Source: Lacisediminimonas profundi (GTDB taxonomy: Bacteria > Pseudomonadota > Gammaproteobacteria > Burkholderiales > Burkholderiaceae_D). From it: DNA of 64,000 bases. Below the pieces are notes generated by a model. The model was not told the origin of the DNA and ran no database searches. It was given only the letters and a program-made list of their open reading frames with translations. Below, one piece after another: positions 29,694-38,680 of this stretch (position 1 is its first letter; every line of letters begins with the position of its first letter). Position numbers and translations under genes: made by a program. The stretch spans positions 62,001 to 126,000 of the forward strand of contig NZ_VTTH01000002.1 in NCBI RefSeq assembly GCF_008831265.1, read 5' to 3'.

Positions 29694-29739
29694 ACGATTG
29701 ACAGGCCAGCCTCATGACAATTTCGTTTGGAAAGAAAAG

Positions 29740-29943
29740 TCAGATTGGTACTTTTTTCAGCATTTCGATACCGACCAGTCCGGCGCCGATTTCGCGCAGG
29801 GCCAATACGGTCGCCTTGTCTTTTGCGTCGACTTTCGGCGTGTGTCCCTGCAGCAGTTGGCGGGCGCGGTAGGTTGCGCACAGCGTCAGCTGGAAACGGT
29901 TAGGAATGTGATCCATGCAATCTTCAATCGTGATACGGGCCAT
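29740..29943 (-). CDS. rpoZ: RNA polymerase omega subunit
   Basis: A 67-residue subunit with the standard start [30 protein letters not shown] and the [15 protein letters not shown] segment. It helps beta-prime folding and is part of one ppGpp binding site. The frame stays open upstream to 30012 within the gmk tail, but ATG at 29943 gives the family N terminus. It lies between gmk and spoT, which is functionally fitting. Confidence 0.96.
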   Translation of the reverse strand: MARITIEDCMDHIPNRFQLTLCATYRARQLLQGHTPKVDAKDKATVLALREIGAGLVGIEMLKKVPI

Positions 29944-29965
29944 TTGTACTCCGGTGATTCGAATT

Positions 29966-30625
29966 TTAGGTTGGGTTTGCGTGTATGCCCAGCAGCGCGA
30001 ACAGCGCGGCATTGCGCGAGGACTGTTGGGCGAACCGGCAACGGGTTGCCTTTACGATAGCAACCAGCTCTGACAAAGCGGTGGCAAACTCCTGATTGAT
30101 AATAACATAGTCAAACTCGGGGGCATGGGCCATCTCCCCGCCGGCAGCCAGCAGCCGGCGAGTGATGACCTGCTGATCGTCCTGTCCTCGCTTGCGCAAT
30201 CTTTCCTCGAGAGCTGCAATCGACGGCGGCAGGATGAATATGCCGACCGCACCAGGAAACTGTTTTCGCACCTGTTGCGCACCCTGCCAGTCGATCTCCA
30301 GCAGCACGTCGGTGCCAGCCTGCATCTGGTCAGCGATCTGTACCCGCGAAGTGCCGTAGTAGTTCCCGTGCACTTCTGCAGACTCCAGGAATTCGCCGGC
30401 GTTCCGCCGGGCGATGAATTCTTCGACCGGAATGAAAAAGTATTCGCGCCCGTGCTGCTCGCCTGGCCGCGGCGGGCGGGTGGTAAATGAAATCGAGAGC
30501 CTGATTCCGGACTCTTGCTCCAGCAGCGCATTCACCAGTGTGGACTTGCCCGCGCCCGAGGGTGCGGCAACAACGAACAGGCTGCCCGATGGGCCGGGAG
30601 TCAGCGGCGATTGTGGCGTGGTCAT
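29966..30625 (-). CDS. gmk: Guanylate kinase
   Basis: A 219-residue P-loop kinase converting GMP to GDP. The P-loop is [17 protein letters not shown] near residues 18-34. The GMP-binding segment [21 protein letters not shown] and the [19 protein letters not shown] motif are intact. A short Pro/Ser-rich leader precedes the core. It lies between yicC and rpoZ, with short gaps of 12 and 22 bases, so all are co-transcribed. Confidence 0.96.
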   Translation of the reverse strand: MTTPQSPLTPGPSGSLFVVAAPSGAGKSTLVNALLEQESGIRLSISFTTRPPRPGEQHGREYFFIPVEEFIARRNAGEFLESAEVHGNYYGTSRVQIADQMQAGTDVLLEIDWQGAQQVRKQFPGAVGIFILPPSIAALEERLRKRGQDDQQVITRRLLAAGGEMAHAPEFDYVIINQEFATALSELVAIVKATRCRFAQQSSRNAALFALLGIHANPT

Positions 30626-30637
30626 CGGCGGCTCCGT

Positions 30638-31528
30638 CTATTCGAGGTTCTGGACCTGCTCGCGCATCTGCTCGATCAGCAGCTTGAGCGCCATCGCCGC
30701 GTCCGACAAATCTTTCAGCGCGGCTTTCGAACCGAGCGTGTTCGCTTCGCGGTTGAGTTCCTGCATCATGAAGTCGAGCCGCTTGCCGGTCTGGCCGCCC
30801 TTGGCCAGAATGGCGCGAGTCTCGGCCAGGTGGGCCGCCAGGCGCGTCAGTTCTTCTGCCACGTCCATCCGCACCGCGTACAGCGTCACTTCCTGCCGTA
30901 CCCGCTCCATCGCTTCGTCCCGCAAGCTTCCCTGGGTTGACGCGGAAAGCGCCTCCTGCATGCGTTCCACTGCTTTCTGCTGGAATTGCGCGATTGCCTG
31001 CGGCATCAGCGGCGTGATGCGGGCAACGATCTTTTCCATTTCGTCGACGCGCGACAGCAGCATGGCCTGCAAGGCAGCGCCTTCGCGCTGGCGCGAATCG
31101 ACGAAGCCGCGCATGGCATCGGCCAGCACGGCGTTGAGTTCGGCCTGCAGGCTGTCCTGGCTGGCCTGGGCTTCTTCGACCACGCCCGGCCAGCGCAGCA
31201 GTTCGGCCACGGAAAGCGTCGCAGCATCAGGGAAGGCCTTGCGGATCTCGCCCTGCATCTGCATCAGGGTCGCGAGCAGTTCGGCATTCAGTGCCTGGCT
31301 GCTGCCTGCGGCCTTGCGGCCAAAGCTGACCCGGCACTCGACCTTGCCACGCGCCACGCGCTGGATGATGGCTTCGCGCAACGCCGGCTCGAACGCGCGG
31401 AGGTCGTCATTGATGCGAAACTGGAGGTCCAGAAAGCGCGAATTCACGCTTTTCAGCTCAATGGTGAGAGTGCCATGGCCGCTTTCGCGGCTGGCTACTG
31501 CGTAGCCGGTCATGCTGCTGATTGTCAA
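30638..31528 (-). CDS. yicC: YicC family endoribonuclease
   Basis: The 296-residue protein has the YicC_N signature (SSMTGYAVASRES, then LKSVNSRFLDLQFRI) and the C-terminal DUF1732 part ending in LNREANTLGSKAALKDLSDAAMALKLLIEQMREQVQNLE, which carries the conserved acidic metal-binding helices. Members cleave RNA and act in small RNA turnover in E. coli. The start is a TTG at 31528, preferred over ATG at 31513 because GAGGA lies at the right distance and the longer N terminus matches the family. It heads the operon. Confidence 0.93.
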   Translation of the reverse strand: MTISSMTGYAVASRESGHGTLTIELKSVNSRFLDLQFRINDDLRAFEPALREAIIQRVARGKVECRVSFGRKAAGSSQALNAELLATLMQMQGEIRKAFPDAATLSVAELLRWPGVVEEAQASQDSLQAELNAVLADAMRGFVDSRQREGAALQAMLLSRVDEMEKIVARITPLMPQAIAQFQQKAVERMQEALSASTQGSLRDEAMERVRQEVTLYAVRMDVAEELTRLAAHLAETRAILAKGGQTGKRLDFMMQELNREANTLGSKAALKDLSDAAMALKLLIEQMREQVQNLE

Positions 31529-31673
31529 ATTATGTCCTCGGTTTCTTCTTTACAAAACGGGGGGTGTCCGACAAAATCCGTCAGTCATACGGAGGCTTGC
31601 GCATGCGCCGCGAGCTGTCAGTCATGTGGCAACGCCGCCAGGACTGCGCAACAGGGAAGCACGGAAAAAAATT

Positions 31674-32690
31674 ATGGCAGCGCAAACCAACGCACCACTG
31701 CCGGATGGTCTGGACATCGCCGGATACCGCATTGTAAAGAAGATTGCATCGGGTGGGTTCAGTATCGTCTACCTCGCCCACGACGAGGACGGCAATGCTG
31801 TCGCCATCAAGGAATACCTGCCGAGTTCGCTGGCGCTGCGCCAGCCCGGCGAGTTGCAGCCGATCATCGCACCGGAGAATCTGCCGGTGTTCCGCATCGG
31901 GCTCAAGTGCTTCTTCGAGGAGGGCCGCGCCCTGGCCCGGATCTCCCATCCCAACGTGGTCAGCGTGATTAATTTTTTCCGCGCCAACGAGACCGTGTAC
32001 ATGGTGATGGCCTACGAGTCCGGGCGCTCGCTGCAGGACCACATCCTGCGCCGGCGCGACAAGGGCGACAAACCGCTGGTGTCCGAGCGCTTCATCCGCA
32101 AGATGTTCGGCCAGGTGACGAACGGCCTGCGCGAAGTCCATGCCAACAAGTTGCTGCACCTTGACCTGAAGCCGGCCAACATCTATCTGCGCATGGACGG
32201 CACGCCGATCCTGCTCGACTTTGGCGCTGCCAGGCAGACATTGCGCGAGGACAGCCCGAAGCTCTATCCGATGTATACGCCCGGATTCGCCGCGCCCGAG
32301 TTGTACCAGCGCAACGGCAGCCTCGGTCCCTGGACCGACATCTACGGCATTGGCGCGTCGATGTTTGCGTGCATGGTCGGCGCACCGCCGCAACCGGCTG
32401 ACCAGCGCAAGGTAAATGACCGGATGGACACGCATTTCGAGAAGCTGAACGAGGTTTATTCTCCCGGACTGATCAAGGTCATACGCTGGTCGCTGATGAT
32501 GGATCCGCTGCAGCGCCCCCAGAGCGTCTTCGCGCTGCAGAAAGCCCTGCAGCAGGACGATTCAGGAGCGCCCACCCAGGTGAAATCCGGCCCGCGACTG
32601 TTCGACACGATCCGTGCGGCGTTCGGCCTGTCCCCGCGGCGGCCGCGGATAGCCCCTTCGCACACCACGACGCAAGACAATTCCCGCTAG
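31674..32690 (+). CDS. Serine/threonine protein kinase
   Basis: A 338-residue Hanks-type kinase. The glycine loop is IASGGFSIVYLA, the ATP lysine lies in VAIKEYL, the catalytic loop is HLDLKPANI and the magnesium motif is DFGAAR. The usual HRD arginine is replaced by leucine, making this a non-RD kinase that may not need activation-loop phosphorylation. No membrane segment follows the domain; the last 50 residues are basic and probably disordered. ATG at 31674 is chosen over the longer frame. A PP2C phosphatase gene starts 15 bases after it, so the pair probably forms a reversible phosphorylation switch. Confidence 0.9.
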   Translation: MAAQTNAPLPDGLDIAGYRIVKKIASGGFSIVYLAHDEDGNAVAIKEYLPSSLALRQPGELQPIIAPENLPVFRIGLKCFFEEGRALARISHPNVVSVINFFRANETVYMVMAYESGRSLQDHILRRRDKGDKPLVSERFIRKMFGQVTNGLREVHANKLLHLDLKPANIYLRMDGTPILLDFGAARQTLREDSPKLYPMYTPGFAAPELYQRNGSLGPWTDIYGIGASMFACMVGAPPQPADQRKVNDRMDTHFEKLNEVYSPGLIKVIRWSLMMDPLQRPQSVFALQKALQQDDSGAPTQVKSGPRLFDTIRAAFGLSPRRPRIAPSHTTTQDNSR

Positions 32691-32705
32691 AGACGACAGC
32701 CAATC

Positions 32706-33641
32706 ATGAGATTCTCGGTATATCAGGAAAGCCATACAGGTGGACGCCAGAATAACCAGGACAGGATGGGGTATTGCTTTACCCGCGACGCGCTGCTCCT
32801 GCTATTGGCTGACGGCATGGGCGGTCACATACGCGGCGAGGCGGCGGCGACCATCGCACTGCAGACCATCAGCTCAATGTTCCAGGAGCAGGCACGTGAT
32901 CACCTGCCTGATCCGGAAGCTTTCCTGGAGCAGAGCATGCTGGCAGCCCATAGGGAGATCCATCGCTACCGGGCACTGAACAATCTGCCTGAAACTCCGC
33001 GCACCACCATGGTTGCCTGCCTTGTGCAGAGCGGCCAGGCAGTATGGGCGCACTGCGGGGATTCGCGTTTGTACTGGATGCGAAACGGCGAGATCCTGGC
33101 ACGCACCAAAGACCATTCCCGACTGGAAATGCTGATAGCGCAGGGGCGGGCTGATGAAAGCGAACGTTCCACCCATCCGGACCGCAACAAGCTGTTCAAC
33201 TGCCTCGGCGCACCGTCGCAGCCGCTGATCGACGTGTCGCGGCGTGCTGCGCTGCAGCCCGGCGATGTGCTGCTGTTATGCTCGGATGGACTGTGGTCCA
33301 CGCTGGATGACACCATCCTGGTTCGGTCCTTGCGCGAGAGCACGGTGATGCGTGCGGTGCCGGACATGGTGCGGGGCGCAGCCCGCATCGCCGGCAAGAA
33401 AGGCGATAATGTGACGGCGCTTGCCGTCACCTGGGAGGGTGCCAGTGTCGACGACCTTGCCAATTCCACCACCATCCTGACCGACGCCTTACCGGCCGGC
33501 ACGGTGACCACGACGATCCAGGCCCCCCGTCATGCGGACCTGGAAGGGATCGACGTGTTCAGCGACGCCGAGATCGAAAAAGCGATCGACGAAATTCGCG
33601 GAGCGATCGAAAAATCCAACCGCATCACACACAAGAGCTAG
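32706..33641 (+). CDS. PP2C-family serine/threonine phosphatase
   Basis: A 311-residue metal-dependent phosphatase with the expected metal ligands: [42 protein letters not shown] and [11 protein letters not shown]. The C-terminal ~70 residues are extra, with a Thr-rich linker and an acidic/helical end ([20 protein letters not shown]). It is co-transcribed with the kinase upstream and most simply reverses its action. Its stop is only eight bases before rph. Confidence 0.92.
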   Translation: MRFSVYQESHTGGRQNNQDRMGYCFTRDALLLLLADGMGGHIRGEAAATIALQTISSMFQEQARDHLPDPEAFLEQSMLAAHREIHRYRALNNLPETPRTTMVACLVQSGQAVWAHCGDSRLYWMRNGEILARTKDHSRLEMLIAQGRADESERSTHPDRNKLFNCLGAPSQPLIDVSRRAALQPGDVLLLCSDGLWSTLDDTILVRSLRESTVMRAVPDMVRGAARIAGKKGDNVTALAVTWEGASVDDLANSTTILTDALPAGTVTTTIQAPRHADLEGIDVFSDAEIEKAIDEIRGAIEKSNRITHKS

Positions 33642-33648
33642 CCTGCAC

Positions 33649-34377
33649 ATGAATGAATTGCGACCGAGCGGCCGCGCCGCCGACGCCTTGCGCCCGGTGC
33701 GCATCACCCGCCATTACACCCGTCATGCCGAGGGTTCGGTGCTGATCGAATTTGGCGATACCCGCGTGCTCTGCACCGCCAGCATTGATGAAAAAGTGCC
33801 GCCGTTCCTGAAAGGAAAAGGGCAGGGCTGGATGACTGCCGAATACGGCATGCTGCCGCGCTCCACCCATACCCGCATGGACCGTGAGGCGGCGCGCGGC
33901 AAGCAGTCCGGGCGGACCCAGGAAATCCAGCGGCTGATCGGGCGTTCCCTGCGCGCGGCATTCGACCTTGGCGCATTGGGCGAACGCACCCTGCAACTCG
34001 ACTGCGACGTGATCCAGGCCGATGGCGGCACCCGCACCGCCGCAATCACCGGCGCCATGGTGGCGGCATACGATGCCTGCTCGCGGCTGGTGACTGATGG
34101 CAAGCTGGCGCGCATCCCGCTGCTGGAGTTCGTCGCAGCCATATCGGTCGGCGTGTATCGCGGCACGCCGGTGCTCGATCTGGATTATCCGGAAGACTCC
34201 GGCTGCGACGCTGACATGAATGTGGTGATGACGGAAGCCGGACATTTCGTCGAAGTGCAGGGCACTGCTGAAGGCGCGGCCTTCGACCGCGCCACCATGA
34301 ACCGGATGATGGACCTGGCCGAGACCGGCATTGCCGAGCTGATCCGCCTGCAAAAGGCCGCACTGGGCCTGCGCTGA
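33649..34377 (+). CDS. rph: Ribonuclease PH
   Basis: A 242-residue phosphorolytic exoribonuclease trimming tRNA 3' ends. Family motifs are [76 protein letters not shown] and the [11 protein letters not shown] phosphate-binding segment, with the catalytic Asp in [18 protein letters not shown]. The ATG at 33649 fits the known N terminus; the open frame upstream overlaps the phosphatase. It is followed after one base by rdgB, the usual order. Confidence 0.97.
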   Translation: MNELRPSGRAADALRPVRITRHYTRHAEGSVLIEFGDTRVLCTASIDEKVPPFLKGKGQGWMTAEYGMLPRSTHTRMDREAARGKQSGRTQEIQRLIGRSLRAAFDLGALGERTLQLDCDVIQADGGTRTAAITGAMVAAYDACSRLVTDGKLARIPLLEFVAAISVGVYRGTPVLDLDYPEDSGCDADMNVVMTEAGHFVEVQGTAEGAAFDRATMNRMMDLAETGIAELIRLQKAALGLR

Positions 34378-34378
34378 G

Positions 34379-34963
34379 ATGGCGAACGTTTTGGTGCTGG
34401 CATCCAACAACGCCGGCAAGCTGAGGGAATTCGACCAGTTGCTGCGGCCGCTGGGATTCGAACTGCATCCACAGGGCGAGTTCGGCGTCAGCGAGGCCGA
34501 AGAGCCGCACTGCACTTTCCTCGAGAACGCGCTGGCCAAGGCGCGTCATGCGTCTGCGGCGACCGGGCTGCCGGCGCTGGCCGACGATTCGGGCGTTTGT
34601 GCCAACGCCCTCGGCGGCGCGCCCGGCGTACTATCCGCGCGCTACGCCGGCGAGCCGAAATCCGATGCGCGCAACAACCGGAAACTGGTCGATGACCTGC
34701 TGCCGCATGCCGACAAATCGGCCTATTATTACTGCGTGCTGGTGATGGTGCGCCATGCCGGCGACCCTCAGCCCATCATTGCCGAAGGACGCTGGGACGG
34801 CGAGATAGTCGCCACGCCGCGCGGAAACGGCGGCTTCGGATACGACCCTCATTTCCTGTTGCCGGCGCTGGGCCGGACGGCGGCCGAGCTGGACGCAGCG
34901 CAGAAGAACCAGCTTTCGCATCGTGGCCAGGCATTGCGGATGCTTGTGGAAAAATTGCGATGA
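34379..34963 (+). CDS. rdgB: dITP/XTP pyrophosphatase (HAM1 family)
   Basis: A 194-residue house-cleaning enzyme hydrolysing non-canonical purine nucleoside triphosphates. Motifs present are VLASNNAGKLREFDQLL, TFLENALAKARHASAATGLPALADDSGVC, GVLSARYAG and GNGGFGYDPHFLLPALGRTAAEL, closing with LSHRGQALR. The ATG lies one base past the rph stop and the stop overlaps hemW, giving a tight rph-rdgB-hemW unit. Confidence 0.97.
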   Translation: MANVLVLASNNAGKLREFDQLLRPLGFELHPQGEFGVSEAEEPHCTFLENALAKARHASAATGLPALADDSGVCANALGGAPGVLSARYAGEPKSDARNNRKLVDDLLPHADKSAYYYCVLVMVRHAGDPQPIIAEGRWDGEIVATPRGNGGFGYDPHFLLPALGRTAAELDAAQKNQLSHRGQALRMLVEKLR

Positions 34964-36192
34964 TTCCGATCAAGCCAGTTTTACCCGATACGCCGGCTCC
35001 ATCCGCGATGGGCACGGTGCAGGCCTATATGCAGCCCGGCTTGCTGAACCTGCCGGTGTTGCCGCCGCTGTCGCTGTACGTGCATTTTCCGTGGTGCGTG
35101 CGCAAGTGCCCTTACTGCGATTTCAATTCGCATGAAGCAAGCGGCGCATTGCCGGAAGCCCAATACCTGCAGGCCCTGCGCGCTGACCTGGAAGCAGCCT
35201 TGCCGCTGATCTGGGGCCGCAAGATCTACACGATCTTCATCGGCGGCGGCACGCCCAGCCTGATGTCCGCTGCCGGACTGGATCGCCTGATGTCGGATAT
35301 CCGCAGTCTTTTGCCCCTCGATGGCGCTGCGGAAATCACGATGGAAGCCAACCCGGGGACATTCGAAGCGGAAAAATTTCGTTCCTACCGTGACAGCGGC
35401 ATCAACCGGCTGTCGGTCGGCATCCAGAGCTTCAATCCCCGGCACCTGAAGGCGCTGGGCCGCATTCATGACGATAACGAAGCCCGGCGCGCGGTCGATA
35501 TCGCCGCCAGCAACTTCGACAATTTCAACCTCGACCTGATGTTTGCGCTGCCCGGGCAGACGCTGGACGAGGCCAGCCAGGACCTGGCCACCGCGCTCTC
35601 CTTCGCGCCGCCCCATCTGTCCCTGTACCACCTGACGCTGGAGCCGAACACGGTATTCGCGAAGTATCCGCCGGTGGTGCCGGACGAGGACGCCAGCGCG
35701 GAAATGCAGGACCGGATCGAAGCCGAGCTGCAGGCCGCCGGCTACGGCCATTACGAGGTATCGGCATACGCCAGGCCGGGCCGGCGCGCCCGGCACAACC
35801 TGAACTACTGGGAATTCGGCGACTACCTTGGCATCGGCGCCGGTGCCCATTCCAAGCTTTCGTTCCCGCATCGGATCGTGCGCCAGGCGCGCTACAAGCA
35901 GCCGGCGTCCTACATGGAGCAGGCGTTGCGTGGCAATCCTATTGCAGAGTCGAACGAAGTAGGGCGGCGCGAACTCGGCTTCGAGTTCATGCTCAATGCG
36001 CTGCGCCTGTCCGACGGCTTTGCGGTCAACCTGTTCAGCGAAAGGACCGGGCTGCCGATCACGGCGATCGATGCCCAGCTCGACGAGGCAGAGCGCCGCG
36101 GGATGTTGCTGCGCGACCACCAGCGCATTCGTCCGACAGAGCTGGGCCAGCGCTTCCTGAACGACTTGCAGCAGATATTCCTGGCGGAGTGA
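34960..36192 (+). CDS. hemW: Radical SAM heme chaperone HemW
   Basis: A 410-residue radical SAM protein. The cluster motif is CVRKCPYCDFNSH, with the extra cysteine typical of HemW/HemN. GGGTPSLM, TMEANPGTFE and RLSVGIQSFNPRHLKALGRIH follow, and the C-terminal HemN_C domain is present. HemW is a heme-binding chaperone rather than a coproporphyrinogen oxidase; the short N terminus lacks the HemN-specific extension. It overlaps rdgB by four bases and ends about 80 bases before the tRNA-Ser gene that bounds the island. Confidence 0.92.
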   Translation: MIPIKPVLPDTPAPSAMGTVQAYMQPGLLNLPVLPPLSLYVHFPWCVRKCPYCDFNSHEASGALPEAQYLQALRADLEAALPLIWGRKIYTIFIGGGTPSLMSAAGLDRLMSDIRSLLPLDGAAEITMEANPGTFEAEKFRSYRDSGINRLSVGIQSFNPRHLKALGRIHDDNEARRAVDIAASNFDNFNLDLMFALPGQTLDEASQDLATALSFAPPHLSLYHLTLEPNTVFAKYPPVVPDEDASAEMQDRIEAELQAAGYGHYEVSAYARPGRRARHNLNYWEFGDYLGIGAGAHSKLSFPHRIVRQARYKQPASYMEQALRGNPIAESNEVGRRELGFEFMLNALRLSDGFAVNLFSERTGLPITAIDAQLDEAERRGMLLRDHQRIRPTELGQRFLNDLQQIFLAE

Positions 36193-36272
36193 ACCGGCTG
36201 TATCGGCAGTCTGTTTTGCCGCTGGTGGCGAGTCGATGGCATAATTGCGTTCTTGTGCGGAAATGGCACAAA

Positions 36273-36360
36273 GGAAGAGTGGCAGAGTGGTCGATTGCAC
36301 CGGTCTTGAAAACCGGCGAAGGGAAACCTTCCGTGAGTTCGAATCTCACCTCTTCCGCCA
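36273..36360 (+). tRNA. tRNA-Ser, anticodon TGA
   Basis: An 88-nt tRNA with acceptor GGAAGAG pairing with CTCTTCC, a long variable arm typical of serine tRNAs, anticodon stem CCGGT/ACCGG with loop CTTGAAA (anticodon TGA at 36307-36309), T arm GTGAGTTCGAATCTCAC, and encoded 3' GCCA. A hairpin terminator follows at once. The last 20 bases of the gene are duplicated 149 bases downstream. Confidence 0.97.
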
Positions 36361-36471
36361 CGTATTACAAAAAAGGCCCATCGGGCCTTTTTCAATTTTC
36401 AGCGGAAGAAGTGACGTCCCTGCGGACGTCACGGGTGAGACTCGAAGGGCCGGGCGTGCAAGCCCGGCAGC
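36340..36471 (+). repeat. tRNA-Ser 3'-end/terminator direct repeat, copy 1
   Basis: A 132-bp unit covering the last 21 bases of tRNA-Ser, the terminator hairpin, a GTGACGTC-CCTGCG-GACGTCAC hairpin and a GCCGGGC...GCCCGGC hairpin. It is repeated at 36489-36620 with two mismatches. Confidence 0.95.
36370..36392 (+). terminator. tRNA-Ser terminator
   Basis: AAAAAGGCCC-ATC-GGGCCTTTTT, ten bases after the tRNA 3' CCA. Confidence 0.9.
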
Positions 36472-36488
36472 GGCCTGCGGGATGTAGG

Positions 36489-36620
36489 CGAATCTCACCT
36501 CTTCCGCCACGTATTACAAAAAAGGCCCATCGGGCCTTTTTCAATTTTCAGCGGAAGAAGTGACGTCCCTGCGGACGTCACGGGTGAGATTCGAAGGGCC
36601 GGGCTTGCAAGCCCGGCAGC
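36489..36620 (+). repeat. tRNA-Ser 3'-end/terminator direct repeat, copy 2
   Basis: The second 132-bp unit carries an orphan tRNA-Ser 3' end (GAATCTCACCTCTTCCGCCA) without the rest of the tRNA, plus the same terminator (36519-36541). This is the classic trace of site-specific integration or tandem duplication at a tRNA gene. Confidence 0.95.
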
Positions 36621-36633
36621 CCTGGAAAGTTGA

Positions 36634-37560
36634 CTATCCTCGTCCGGGTCGGGATTCTTCGATTACGTAATCCAGGAAAGCCCGAACACGCAACGATGTC
36701 CTGTGCTGTTGCGAATAGATGGCATAGATATCGGCATCCGGGCTGTCATAGCCAGGGAGCAGTTGCACAAGCTGCCCGGTTTTCAGATACTTTTGCACAT
36801 CCCACTCGGCCCTCAGCAGGATGCCGTGCCCATCCAGTGCCCAGCTGACGGCAACACCGCCATCGTTGGTGGTGAAGTTGCCTCGAATTCTCACGCTCTC
36901 TACCAATTCGGGATTGTTCTTCCCTTTCCCCTTGGACGAAAAACGCCAGATCCCATAGGCTTCGTCTCCTTGCCGGATACCTATGCAGTTGTGCATAGCC
37001 AGGTCGTTCGGCGTCTTGGGCTCACCGTATTTCTTCAAGTACGCTGGCGACGCAACAACCACCCTGCGATTGGCCGCGATGAAGCGGGCAATCGAGCGGG
37101 AATCAGGTGGATTGCCAAACCTGAAGCAGACGTCGTAGGCGTCTTCGCCGCTGGGCGGTGGGTTGACGGACAGCTGCAACTGGATATCCACCTTGGGATA
37201 TTTGCGGACGAAGCCGGAAATCAACGGCGCAATATGGTTGCGCCCAAACCCCAGGGTGGCATTGACGCGCAACAGGCCTTGCGGGGCCACGGTAGCCCCC
37301 CAGAGTTGATCTTCCATCTCCTCGATATTGCCCAGGATCTTGCGGGCGTATTCCAGGTAGATCTCACCCTCCGGCGTCAGGCTCATGCGGCGCGTTGTGC
37401 GGTTGATCAGCGGCGTGCCAAGACGCGCTTCCATCTGCGACAGATGCCTGCTGACTGCGGCGGGGGTCACACCCTCTTCGCGAGCGGCCTTGCTCAATGA
37501 GCCCGCATTGGCCAAGGCGAGGAAAAACCCCAGGTCTGCGGGATGAATTAGCTTGGCCAT
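36634..37560 (-). CDS. LysR-family regulator, probably of the tartrate dehydratase genes
   Basis: A 308-residue LysR protein with an N-terminal winged helix-turn-helix (FLALANAGSLSKAAREEGVTPAAVSRHLSQMEARLGTPLINRTTRRMSLTPEGEIYLEYARKIL) and a C-terminal inducer-binding domain. It is divergent from tctC-ttdA-ttdB, and a TTAACT-CAA-AGTTAA palindrome of the T-N11-A class lies between them next to its own start. Regulation of tartrate use is therefore inferred. It is the first gene of the accessory block after the tRNA-Ser repeats. Confidence 0.9.
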   Translation of the reverse strand: MAKLIHPADLGFFLALANAGSLSKAAREEGVTPAAVSRHLSQMEARLGTPLINRTTRRMSLTPEGEIYLEYARKILGNIEEMEDQLWGATVAPQGLLRVNATLGFGRNHIAPLISGFVRKYPKVDIQLQLSVNPPPSGEDAYDVCFRFGNPPDSRSIARFIAANRRVVVASPAYLKKYGEPKTPNDLAMHNCIGIRQGDEAYGIWRFSSKGKGKNNPELVESVRIRGNFTTNDGGVAVSWALDGHGILLRAEWDVQKYLKTGQLVQLLPGYDSPDADIYAIYSQQHRTSLRVRAFLDYVIEESRPGRG

Positions 37561-37565
37561 TATTG

Positions 37566-37580
37566 TTAACTCAAAGTTAA
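37566..37580. promoter_or_regulatory. Probable LysR operator in the lysR-tctC intergenic space
   Basis: TTAACTCAAAGTTAA is a palindrome with 6-bp arms and fits T-N11-A. It lies five bases before the LysR ATG and about 100 bp before tctC, suiting autoregulation and activation. Confidence 0.6.
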
Positions 37581-37683
37581 AGATACTTTAATAAACGCGC
37601 CGAATTTTAATCTCAAAGGACAATATAGTTCAAGCCATCCAATACCCAAAGGTTGAGGAAGCCTGATCATCAAGGAGACAAAA

Positions 37684-38652
37684 ATGGCATATAAATTCAT
37701 CAAACCAGTTCTTGCTGCTGTGTTGTGCGGCGTCGCTGGATTTGCTTCGGCCCAAGCTTGGCCCACTAAAAACGTCACGATCGTTGTTCCCTTCCCCGCA
37801 GGTGGAACAACCGACGTGCTGGCGCGCGCAGTCGCTACCAAACTGTCGGTGGCCATTGGCCAACCCGTCATCATCGACAACCGGCCTGGTGCCGGGGCAA
37901 CGCTTGGCGCGGCCCTTGTTGCCAAGGCGCCAGCAGATGGGCATACCTTGTTGATGGGCGCGGTCCACCATACGATCGCAAGCAGTGTCTACAAGAACCT
38001 GCCGTACAGCTTCGAGAGAGATTTTGCCCCCGTGACCACGGTGGCCTTGGTTCCCAATATCCTGGTTACGGGCAGCAAGTCCCCGTACAACAGCGTGAAA
38101 GAGCTTGTTGCAGCGGGCAAGGCAAGCCCCGACAAGATCTCGTATGGATCGAACGGTAACGGCACGGCGCAACACATGATCGGGACACAGTTCCAGGTCG
38201 AAACCGGCGCCAGGATTCTTCATGTTCCCTACAAAGGCAGCGCCCCGCTGACCACGGACTTGTTGGGTGGACAGGTCGATATCTCCTTTGACACGATTAC
38301 GCCCGTGCTGCCCTTCATCAAGGAAGGCAAGCTCAAGCCACTGGCCGTGACGACCGCCAAGCGCTCATCCACCTTGCCCAATGTGCCCACGCTCCAGGAG
38401 GCAGGCATTCCGAACATTGCCATTGGCACCTGGTTCGGGCTGCTGGCTCCTGCCGCCACGCCCCAGACCGTGGTCGCGCGCCTGAATGCCGAGGTGGTGA
38501 AGATCATCAATTTCCCCGAATTCAAGAAGCAGATGTTCGACATCGGGGCCGAGCCAATTGGCAACAAGCCCGAAGAAATGGCCAGGCAGATCAAGGAGGA
38601 AACCGCCAAGTTTTCGCAGTTGGTCAAGGCCGGCAATGTCACCGTCAACTAA
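37684..38652 (+). CDS. TctC/Bug-type periplasmic substrate-binding protein (tartrate module)
   Basis: A 322-residue exported binding protein with signal peptide (YKFIKPVLAAVLCGVAGFASAQAW) and Bug family motifs: ITIVVPF-like VTIVVPFPAGGTTDVLARAV, DNRPGAGATLGAALVAKAPADGHTLLMG and GWFGLLAPA-like TWFGLLAPAATP. Such proteins bind carboxylates in the periplasm for tripartite tricarboxylate transporters. No TctA or TctB membrane partner is nearby, so it may serve a distant transporter or a sensing role. AAGGAG precedes the ATG. It is the first gene before ttdA (28 bases), so the ligand is probably tartrate. Confidence 0.92.
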   Translation: MAYKFIKPVLAAVLCGVAGFASAQAWPTKNVTIVVPFPAGGTTDVLARAVATKLSVAIGQPVIIDNRPGAGATLGAALVAKAPADGHTLLMGAVHHTIASSVYKNLPYSFERDFAPVTTVALVPNILVTGSKSPYNSVKELVAAGKASPDKISYGSNGNGTAQHMIGTQFQVETGARILHVPYKGSAPLTTDLLGGQVDISFDTITPVLPFIKEGKLKPLAVTTAKRSSTLPNVPTLQEAGIPNIAIGTWFGLLAPAATPQTVVARLNAEVVKIINFPEFKKQMFDIGAEPIGNKPEEMARQIKEETAKFSQLVKAGNVTVN

Positions 38653-38680
38653 GCCAGACACGGATTACCAGGAGAGTCCC

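Noticed and set aside
36189-36563. Reading frames across the tRNA-Ser repeats
   Set aside because: They pass through the tRNA gene and its terminator and repeat because the DNA repeats; not protein-coding.
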